From assembly GCA_964639665.1 (NCBI GenBank), contig CAZXEU010000177.1, forward strand, positions 1 to 19,497: DNA of 19,497 bases, written 5' to 3'. This DNA comes from CAZXEU01 sp964639665 (lineage in GTDB: Bacteria; Bacteroidota; Rhodothermia; Rhodothermales; Bin80). Below the pieces are notes generated by a model. The model had not been told where the DNA came from. It did no database searches and saw only the letters and a program-made list of their open reading frames with translations. Of the stretch, positions 8,111-15,002 are shown piece after piece (the first letter of the stretch is position 1; every line of letters starts with the position of its first letter). The position numbers and the translations under genes were made by a program.

Positions 8111-10765
8111 ATGCGCAGTCCCGGATGCCTGGCAGAGTCCCGGCGCTGTATGCCGGCCCGTAGCCGGCCGATGCCCCGATTGGTGGCGGTCGCCATCGCG
8201 GTCACTCTGGGCGCGTTTGGCGCGGCGCCGCGGGCCTGGGCTCAGCACCCGAAATACGACACGTACAGCGGATTTGCAGTGGATACGACTCCCGTACTGC
8301 CGGCGGAGGAGAGGCATCCCGGCCTGTATTTTCCCGAGGATTTCATAGGGGAGCTGCGCATTCGCAAGCAAGATCAGACCTCACGCTACTACGCGCTTTG
8401 GCAGCGCATCCGGGCAGACGCCCTCAAGTACATTGACAAGGACATGGCGGCACTGGACGAAAACGACAGGCCGCGCGCAGCCAAGACCCTGGCCTTCTGG
8501 TGGCTTCTCGAAGAGGATACGACCGCTCTTCGGCAGGCCGTCAATGCGCTGATGCTAGCCTATGACGGCGTTCCGCAAACCGGCGAGAAGCCCTATGACG
8601 AAATCTATCGGGCAACCTGGCTGCAGAATTATGCGGCAGCCTATGACTGGGTTTTCGGTTGGCTGAATACCGACGAGGACACAGAAATCCGGCGCCGGAT
8701 CGCTCTGGAAACCCAGTACCTGCGGGACAACCTCATGGTCGGCGACCGCCTTGCCCCGCGCCCGCACAACCACCGGTCAAAGCCGGCGTGGGCAATTGGC
8801 ACGGCCGCCCTTGCGCTTTCCGACCATGAACAGGCAGCGGACTGGCTCTCCCACGCGCTTGAAGCCGCCAATACGGTTACGCGATACCAGTTCAGTGCTG
8901 ACGGTATCTATCGCGAAGGGGGGCACTACTGGATGTACAACGCGGTCAATTTTATCCCCTTCCTGTGGCACTATCTCAATGTTGCCGGCGTCGACCTGTT
9001 CGGCGCCTATCAGCCGGCATTCGAATGGCCCATTCGTGTGCGAACGGGTCGGGGTCAGATCCCGAACGTGGAAGATTCCTATCTCAAGCCGGCCCCTACC
9101 CACATGGTGGCTTCGGCCTATGTTGGGGTGCCGACGCAGCTCAGCCCCGGGACGGACTTTGCGTCTGTTTGCCAATGGAATTTTGAAACCACGCGGCTCA
9201 TCAATCAGGATTACACTGGCGCGACGGTGGACGTAACGTGGGAGATTGACGAATATATCCTCTATGACAGCGCCATTGATTCGGCAGCGCCAACGGCCTC
9301 GCCCAACCAGTTCTTGGAGGGTGGCCAGGTAGTGTTCCGCAACCAGTGGGAAGGCGGGCCGGATGACCGCTATCTCCTGTTTCACGGCGTGGCGGAAGCG
9401 GACAACCACAACCACCCGGACCAGCTGTCATTCTTTGTCGCCGGCAATGATGCCATTCTGGCTCCGGACGCGGGCTATGGACCAGGCGGGTTTTCAGATG
9501 ACCGGCGCCGTTCGTGGTACGTTACGGCCGAGGCACACAATATCGTTACCGCAGACGGTTATCAGCCGGTAACCGACAGCCTGACCCGTGCACCGTTTGT
9601 GTACAATATTACCCCACCCAGCAGCAACCACATAGATTCTCCATTTTTCGGATTCGCGGAAAAGGAGACCGGCTACCTGCGCCCGAGCGGTGTCCATCTG
9701 CGCCGGGCCATCGGATTCATTGACAATGACTATTTCGTGGTGGCGGATTTGATATCCAGTGCGCAGGAGCACACGTACAGGGCATATCTCCATGGGCGAG
9801 GATACTTCGAGAGAAGCGGACACTACGCGTCCTGGGCGCCCTTTGAAAACCGTTACGGCTCTGCGGCGAGGCTTGATGCGTTTCTTTTCCCGGGATCAGC
9901 AGACGTAGCTCACTCCACGGGATACGTAAGCCTATTCAAGGACGAGCGATATGAGCGCTACGTGGAAATAACGCAAACGGGCGAGGAAGCGGCCTTCATG
10001 CAACTACTCCTGCCGACGCGCACGGAAGCTCCGGTGCCGGCAGTCACCGACCTGAGTGCGGACGCCTATGTGGCGGGTAGGCTTAGCCGTGCTGACACCT
10101 CTGACGTCTTCCTCTTGCAAGCGCAGCCGGAGCATCAAACGCTCGACGCCTTTGGCACCGATGCGACCTTTGCATGGATGCGCAGTGTCGGTGGAGTGTG
10201 GCATCAGCTTGCGGTCCGGGAAGCTCGGGCTTTCACAGGCGAAGACGTGGAATTGCTATCGGGAGCTGCGGTGACGCTCGCGCTGGATGCGGGTGTATCC
10301 GGGGTTCTGGACGTGGCGGTGTCCGCGCTCAGGCAGGCAACGCAGATCGAAATCGCCTATCCCGGAGCCGCAGGCGTACACGCGGTGCGCATTAATGGCA
10401 GCGATGTGCCATTTACACGTCAGGGGGACCGTGTACTTGTCGGGCTGGAGGCCACAGGCATCGATCAGGCGCCGGTGCCTCAGCCTTTGGGTCGGCTACG
10501 CATCTATCCGAATCCGTTTGAGCACTATGTGACGCTTGAGGCAAGTTCGCAGAGCCCGGGGCCGATTGCGGTTGCGGTGTACAATCTACTGGGTCAGCGG
10601 ATAAGCCTGCTTGACGGGTATCACAGTGGAGGTGCGGCAGGTACGCGGATTACGTGGGACGGAACTACAGCATCAGGCGCACAGGCCCCGTCGGGCGTGT
10701 ATTTGCTGCGGTGGGTGGACGCTTCGGGCGCTGTTCTTCTAGGCGAAGTGCTGCGCGTTCGGTGA
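8111..10765 (+). CDS. Heparinase II/III-fold polysaccharide lyase with T9SS sorting domain (probable alginate lyase)
   Basis: 884 residues from the ATG at 8111; starts at 8150 or 8171 would also give a good signal peptide (cleavage after AWAQ). Residues about 60-400 are an alpha/alpha-toroid with PHNHRSKPAW (His219, Asn220, His221) and REGGHYWMYN (His272, Tyr273, Tyr276). A heparinase II/III-like beta domain follows, with DNHNHPDQLSFF (His433, His435), DAGYGPGG (Tyr456) and AEAHNIV. The order Asn-His, Tyr, His, Tyr matches the catalytic arrangement known in PL17 alginate lyases such as Alg17c. Exact family (PL15, PL17, PL39 or a new one) is unresolved. Residues 796-884 are a type A sorting domain (LRIYPNPFEHYVTLE, VYNLLGQRI, PSGVYLLRW). 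It is last in the first operon, 50 nt after the barrel gene, and probably trims oligo-uronates at the cell surface. Confidence 0.82.
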   Translation: MRSPGCLAESRRCMPARSRPMPRLVAVAIAVTLGAFGAAPRAWAQHPKYDTYSGFAVDTTPVLPAEERHPGLYFPEDFIGELRIRKQDQTSRYYALWQRIRADALKYIDKDMAALDENDRPRAAKTLAFWWLLEEDTTALRQAVNALMLAYDGVPQTGEKPYDEIYRATWLQNYAAAYDWVFGWLNTDEDTEIRRRIALETQYLRDNLMVGDRLAPRPHNHRSKPAWAIGTAALALSDHEQAADWLSHALEAANTVTRYQFSADGIYREGGHYWMYNAVNFIPFLWHYLNVAGVDLFGAYQPAFEWPIRVRTGRGQIPNVEDSYLKPAPTHMVASAYVGVPTQLSPGTDFASVCQWNFETTRLINQDYTGATVDVTWEIDEYILYDSAIDSAAPTASPNQFLEGGQVVFRNQWEGGPDDRYLLFHGVAEADNHNHPDQLSFFVAGNDAILAPDAGYGPGGFSDDRRRSWYVTAEAHNIVTADGYQPVTDSLTRAPFVYNITPPSSNHIDSPFFGFAEKETGYLRPSGVHLRRAIGFIDNDYFVVADLISSAQEHTYRAYLHGRGYFERSGHYASWAPFENRYGSAARLDAFLFPGSADVAHSTGYVSLFKDERYERYVEITQTGEEAAFMQLLLPTRTEAPVPAVTDLSADAYVAGRLSRADTSDVFLLQAQPEHQTLDAFGTDATFAWMRSVGGVWHQLAVREARAFTGEDVELLSGAAVTLALDAGVSGVLDVAVSALRQATQIEIAYPGAAGVHAVRINGSDVPFTRQGDRVLVGLEATGIDQAPVPQPLGRLRIYPNPFEHYVTLEASSQSPGPIAVAVYNLLGQRISLLDGYHSGGAAGTRITWDGTTASGAQAPSGVYLLRWVDASGAVLLGEVLRVR

Positions 10766-10772
10766 AGGACAC

Positions 10773-10801
10773 TTGCAAAGTGATAACCGCTCTGCTAACT
10801 T
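10773..10801 (+). promoter_or_regulatory. Candidate promoter of the lyase operon
   Basis: TTGCAA at 10773-10778 and TAACTT at 10796-10801 are spaced by 17 nt within the 99-nt gap between the two operons. TAACTTG also resembles a Bacteroidota -7 element. CAC precedes the -35-like hexamer, as it does at 514-516 before the receptor operon. The predicted start of transcription near 10808 lies inside the operator-like site, leaving a leader of about 57 nt before the ATG at 10865. Confidence 0.5.
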
Positions 10802-10817
10802 GTATTACATCATACTT
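10800..10817. promoter_or_regulatory. Candidate GntR-family operator, copy 2
   Basis: TTGTATTACATCATACTT agrees with copy 1 (545-562) at TTGTATnACATnATAC, 14 of the first 16 positions. Here the outer arms are weaker (ATACTT instead of ATACAA), but the inner TGTATTACA is a perfect palindrome around a central T. It overlaps the last two bases of the -10-like hexamer, against one base for copy 1, so the geometry is nearly identical. I infer that the same regulator binds both sites. Confidence 0.55.
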
Positions 10818-10864
10818 ATAGCGGAGCCAAGCTGCTCCTTTCACACTTAAACGCAATCAGCACC

Positions 10865-13246
10865 ATGCGAAGATCTACTACACTCCCGTGCCTTCTTGCC
10901 GCCGTTCTGGTTTGCGGTTTGCACCCGGCCCTTGCGCAGCAAAGCATAGAAATCGAGGCCGGTCAAAATACAATACTGGATGTCCTGGCCCAGGCGCAAC
11001 CTGGAGATACGCTGGTTCTGACCACCGATGGCGGCAATTACGATAATGACAATGAGATTGTGGTGGACATGCCGCTCGTGATTATGGCGGCGCCCGGGCT
11101 GATGGATCGTCCCGTACTTGTCAACAACGGAACCGATGGTACGAAGGACATCATTCGCCTCTACAATGACCTTACACTTGTCGGCCTTGAGTTCAACGGG
11201 CGCGATCAGGAAGGCGAACAGACCAAGTATGGCATTCGGACAGGCACCGGCTCCGGCGATGCTACGGACAACGTGAAGCAGAACTACGTGTTGAAAATTA
11301 TGGACTGTTATTTCCGCGACATCGTCCATGGCAGCGACGGGAATGCGTTCCGCGCGTACAGCGGCACGCTTGCGGATTCCATTATCGTGCGCAATACGTT
11401 GGTGAAGAATATGGGGAAGGAGGGAATACGAGTACGCGACGAAGACAGTGACAGGCCCGGATTCGGATTCTTCAACGTGAACTACTTCGAAGTGTCGAAT
11501 TCGACATTCTGGGACATCAAGAACGATGCCATAAGCGTCTACGGTGGGGACGACGATCCAAATACTCCGGGCCCCGAAGTCGTGATCAACAACGTAACCG
11601 TATACAATGCGGGTCACTATTTGATCAGCCTCAAGGACGTCGAAAACGCCAGGGTGACCAACACGATCATGGTCAACAACTATGACATCGTCAACGCAAC
11701 GGGCAAGACGCTGGGGGCACCCTGGCTGGTAGATGGGGCGCTCCTGGCGTACAGCGATACGCTAAACGTCAGCGATGACGGTGTGTGGACCGGGAGCCGG
11801 CCCACTCCTACCATCGATCACCTGTATGCCGTGGATCCGATGTTCACGGATCCGGATAACGGCGACTTTACACTGATGAGCAGCAGTCCGCTGATTGGTG
11901 CCGGGGAAAATGGCACCACCCTCGGAGATCCACGGTGGTGGCCTGAAGGCACATCAGGGCCGGCAACGGTGCACATGGTATCCGCCGGACAGAATACGCT
12001 GATGGATGCAGTGGATATGGCCGCAGCCGGCGACGTTATCGAGTTGACCGACTCGGGCGGTGAGTATCTGAATGACGATCAGATTAATGTAAGGGTGCCG
12101 CTTACCGTCAGAGCTGCAGCCGGCCTCGCCGAGCGGCCAGTTCTAAAGAACAACGAGCCGGATGAAAGCACACGGGTTGTATTCCGCATATATGACTCGC
12201 TGCATCTCGATGGCATTGAAATTGATGGCCAGGCCGGCACGGATTTCAATGCGAAATACCTGTTGCGCATCGACGACAGCAGCAGCGACACGGTAAATGC
12301 CTCGGCCGTGCTGAAGGTCACCAATAGCTATCTGCATGACGTCGTCGCCGGCAGCGACGGTAATTTCCTTCGGCAGTACAGCGAGACCCTGGTGGACTCG
12401 GTGATTTTCCGGAATTCGATCCTGAGCGGCAGCGGGAAGGAAGGCATCCGGATCAAGGACGAGTCCAGTGATCGCCCGAACATGGGCTATTTCAACGTTA
12501 ATCACTTCGTTGTGGAGAACACCACGATAGCCAATACAAGGCAATCCGCCATTTATGTCTACGCGGGAGACTCTGATGCTGCTACCCCGGAGCCCACATT
12601 TCTTGTCAATCACCTTACCTGCCACAACTGTGGGCATGGTAACGGGCGCGCCATTTGGGCTCGAGGGTTTCAGAATGCCGAGGTCATGAACAGCATTATT
12701 GCCAATGGCGTGGAGGATGCCGACTGGAGCATCAGCCTTGAAGGCAATTCCCGCATCGCCTACAGCGACACGTTCATGATTGCGCCGGTCAGGCTGAACG
12801 GCGATGCCACGGCTGAAATGATGTATGACATCGACCCCGAATTCGCCGATCCGGACAATCTGAACTTTGCCCTTGCGAGCAGCTCTCCACTGGTCAAAGC
12901 GGGATCGGATGGTTTGGGAATCGGAGACATGCGCTGGATCACTACACGCGACGCGGTGGAGGATGAGGTGGTGCCACTTGAGCTCGGTGTAACTTTGGGC
13001 CAGAATTACCCCAACCCGTTCCGGGAAGAGACCACGATACCTTTCCGCGTGGACCGCGCGGGCCATGTAACGCTGGACGTGTTTGACCTGTTGGGGCGGC
13101 GTGTTGCACGGCTGAAGGACGAGCACCACGCGCAAGGCGAGTATGCTGTCCCGCTGGTCATGCAGCGCCGCGCGGCCGGTACGTACTTCTACATGCTGAG
13201 CGTAGATGGCCAAAGCGAGCGAAGATCAATGGTACTGGTTCGGTAG
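10865..13246 (+). CDS. Secreted tandem beta-helix protein with T9SS sorting domain
   Basis: 793 residues with signal peptide MRRSTTLPCLLAAVLVCGLHPALAQ. It carries two homologous right-handed beta-helix modules, about residues 26-360 and 367-697. Each opens with AGQNT, then PGD or AGD and later RPVL.NN. Each carries GSDGN, then GKEGIR followed by D-[ED]-x-SDRP (Lys185/Arg189 and Lys525/Arg529), and closes with DP-F-DPDN and SSSPL. Residues about 704-793 are a sorting domain (QNYPNPFREE at 713-722, DLLGRRVARL, AAGTYFYML). It lacks the Glu-x-Glu-x4-Lys and Arg-His-Gly signature of the PL6 proteins next door, so catalysis is not established. The modules resemble the DUF4957/DUF5123-type helices of Bacteroidota polysaccharide loci; that family link is from memory and tentative. 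A polyuronate lyase or binding role is inferred from its position as first gene of the lyase operon. Confidence 0.72.
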   Translation: MRRSTTLPCLLAAVLVCGLHPALAQQSIEIEAGQNTILDVLAQAQPGDTLVLTTDGGNYDNDNEIVVDMPLVIMAAPGLMDRPVLVNNGTDGTKDIIRLYNDLTLVGLEFNGRDQEGEQTKYGIRTGTGSGDATDNVKQNYVLKIMDCYFRDIVHGSDGNAFRAYSGTLADSIIVRNTLVKNMGKEGIRVRDEDSDRPGFGFFNVNYFEVSNSTFWDIKNDAISVYGGDDDPNTPGPEVVINNVTVYNAGHYLISLKDVENARVTNTIMVNNYDIVNATGKTLGAPWLVDGALLAYSDTLNVSDDGVWTGSRPTPTIDHLYAVDPMFTDPDNGDFTLMSSSPLIGAGENGTTLGDPRWWPEGTSGPATVHMVSAGQNTLMDAVDMAAAGDVIELTDSGGEYLNDDQINVRVPLTVRAAAGLAERPVLKNNEPDESTRVVFRIYDSLHLDGIEIDGQAGTDFNAKYLLRIDDSSSDTVNASAVLKVTNSYLHDVVAGSDGNFLRQYSETLVDSVIFRNSILSGSGKEGIRIKDESSDRPNMGYFNVNHFVVENTTIANTRQSAIYVYAGDSDAATPEPTFLVNHLTCHNCGHGNGRAIWARGFQNAEVMNSIIANGVEDADWSISLEGNSRIAYSDTFMIAPVRLNGDATAEMMYDIDPEFADPDNLNFALASSSPLVKAGSDGLGIGDMRWITTRDAVEDEVVPLELGVTLGQNYPNPFREETTIPFRVDRAGHVTLDVFDLLGRRVARLKDEHHAQGEYAVPLVMQRRAAGTYFYMLSVDGQSERRSMVLVR
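10940..12955 (+). repeat. Internal duplication: two tandem beta-helix modules in one gene
   Basis: Module A (about 10940-11940) and module B (about 11963-12955) encode the same ordered set of motifs within one reading frame. Both have AGQNT-L-D-, then GSDGN, GKEGIR, SDRP, FNVN-F-V-N-T, DPDN and SSSPL, ending in GD-RW. The duplication is clear at protein level but diverged at nucleotide level, so it is old and not a recent repeat. Both copies keep the Lys/Arg of GKEGIR and the SDRP motif, which suggests both are functional. Confidence 0.75.
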
Positions 13247-13277
13247 GGATCCGTCTCCGCCGGAAAACAGACGGCTA

Positions 13278-15002
13278 GTGCGGATCGCAGGGCTTGCGTT
13301 GTGCCTACTGCTGACGGGGACGGCTCACGCGCAGCAGGAGCGCATGGCGCAGACCCCGCACGAGCTTGCCGCTGCCATCAATGCGTCTGGCCCCGGTGAC
13401 ACCGTGGTTATGGCCAACGGTACGTGGACCGATGTGGCGATCGACTTCTTTGCCGAAGGCGTGGAGGGAGACACCATTACGCTACGGGCCGAAACGCCCG
13501 GACAGGTAGTGCTCGACGGGCGTTCGCGCCTACGCATAGGCGGGCAGTACCTCAAGGTCGACGGACTGTGGTTCAGGGGCGGTGCGCTGACAAGCGGGCA
13601 TGTCATCGAATTCAGACGTTCCTCCCGTAGGCTTGCTCATCACAGTCGGCTGACCAACTGTGCTGTTACGGACTACAATCCGCCCAGCCGGGCCACGGAA
13701 TACAAGTGGGTATCCGTCTACGGCACGCACAACCGGGTTGATCATTGCCATTTCTCCGGCAAGGACCATGACGGCGCAACGGTAGTCATCTGGCTCAGGG
13801 ATCCTCCAGACGACAGCCCGGTGTGGCATCGCGTTGACCGGAATCACTTCGGGCATCGACCAGAGCTCGGCAAGAACGGCGGCGAGTCCCTGCGGATCGG
13901 TACAAGCAGCCGGTCCATGCAGGACGCCCATGTTACGGTAGAGCAGAACCTCTTTCAGGAATGCGACGGAGAAATCGAAATCATATCTAACAAGAGCGGC
14001 CACAATACCTTCCGGCACAACACTTTTCGCCGCTCCTCCGGAGTCCTGACGCTACGGCACGGCAATGATGCCAGCGTATACGGCAATTACTTCTTGGGAG
14101 AGGGCAAGTCGGGCTCCGGCGGTGTCCGCATCATTGGCGAGCGCCACCGCGTGTACAACAATTACTTCCAGGACCTGCAAGGGACGGGCTATCGTGCCGC
14201 CGTCTCGGTCGTTAACGGCGTGCCGAATTCTCCGCTGAACAGGTATTTCCAGGTAAGAGATGCCGTGATTGCCTTCAATACCTTTGTCAACGTCAGGGAT
14301 GCCATTGTCATGGGCGCTGGAAAGAGTTCGGAACAGTCGCTTGCGCCGGACAGCATCATGATCGCCAACAATGTGGTGACGACAATCAGGAGCCCGATCA
14401 TCAGCTACGAGGATCCGCCTTTGGCTGTGCAGTACCTGTCCAACGTCTTTCATGGAGCTCCGGTCGGCATTCCAGAGACGGATGGCATTTCCACCACCGA
14501 TCCGCAGCTTGATGCCGCGGGCGATTTCTGGCGGCCCGCAGTCTCAAGTCCTGTTGTCGGGACGGCGACGCAGCTGGATTTCGTGCACTTTGACATTGAT
14601 GGGCAAAGCCGGGACGCCTCCCCTGACATCGGCGCGGACGAGGTCGCCTCCGGCCCCATTCTCTATCCGCCGCTATTGCCCCAAGACGTGGGCCCGCCTT
14701 TTCTGAACCTGATCCAGCAATCGGTTTCGCCTGAGCCTAGCGGATATCTGGCGGAGCTGGAGAGCTATCCCCATCCCTTCCGGGCGTCCACCACGCTCAC
14801 ATTTGAGGTATTGAGGCCGGGCCATGCACGTCTTGTCGTCTATGACTTGCTTGGGCGCGAGATTGTCCGGCTGGTGGACGGCCATGTGGGATCCGGATTG
14901 CATTCCGTCCGGCTTGCCGGTACCGGCTTGGCGCCCGGGGCCTATCTGGCCGTGCTTGATAGCGACGGTCCGCGTCGCTCAAGAACTATCATTCGGCAAT
15001 GA
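13278..15002 (+). CDS. PL6-family alginate lyase with T9SS sorting domain
   Basis: 574 residues from a GTG at 13278, which gives a compact signal peptide (MRIAGLALCLLLTGTAHAQQ). The ATG at 13206 would add 24 residues and overlap the previous gene by 41 nt. The PL6 parallel beta-helix spans about 25-480: ANGTW, LKVDGLWF, YGTHNRVDHCHFSGK, GKNGGESLRIGTS, EIEIISNKSG and LTLRHGN. Numbered from the GTG, Asn200, Glu232 and Glu234 would bind Ca2+, Lys239 would be the base and Arg260 the acid. The offsets (Asn -39, Glu -7 and -5, Arg +21 from Lys) equal those I recall for the alginate lyase AlyGC (N181, E213, E215, K220, R241). Chondroitinase B has 37 between Asn and Lys. The PL6 unit ends at PPLLPQDVGP, and a degenerate sorting domain follows (SYPHPFRAST, YDLLGREIVRL, APGAYLAVL). 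Its stop overlaps the next start (ATGA). Confidence 0.88.
   Translation: MRIAGLALCLLLTGTAHAQQERMAQTPHELAAAINASGPGDTVVMANGTWTDVAIDFFAEGVEGDTITLRAETPGQVVLDGRSRLRIGGQYLKVDGLWFRGGALTSGHVIEFRRSSRRLAHHSRLTNCAVTDYNPPSRATEYKWVSVYGTHNRVDHCHFSGKDHDGATVVIWLRDPPDDSPVWHRVDRNHFGHRPELGKNGGESLRIGTSSRSMQDAHVTVEQNLFQECDGEIEIISNKSGHNTFRHNTFRRSSGVLTLRHGNDASVYGNYFLGEGKSGSGGVRIIGERHRVYNNYFQDLQGTGYRAAVSVVNGVPNSPLNRYFQVRDAVIAFNTFVNVRDAIVMGAGKSSEQSLAPDSIMIANNVVTTIRSPIISYEDPPLAVQYLSNVFHGAPVGIPETDGISTTDPQLDAAGDFWRPAVSSPVVGTATQLDFVHFDIDGQSRDASPDIGADEVASGPILYPPLLPQDVGPPFLNLIQQSVSPEPSGYLAELESYPHPFRASTTLTFEVLRPGHARLVVYDLLGREIVRLVDGHVGSGLHSVRLAGTGLAPGAYLAVLDSDGPRRSRTIIRQ

Noticed and set aside
13206..13277. ATG start at 13206 for the PL6 gene
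   Set aside because: It would place 24 charged/aromatic residues before the signal peptide and overlap the preceding gene by 41 nt; the GTG at 13278 fits better, although this is not proven.
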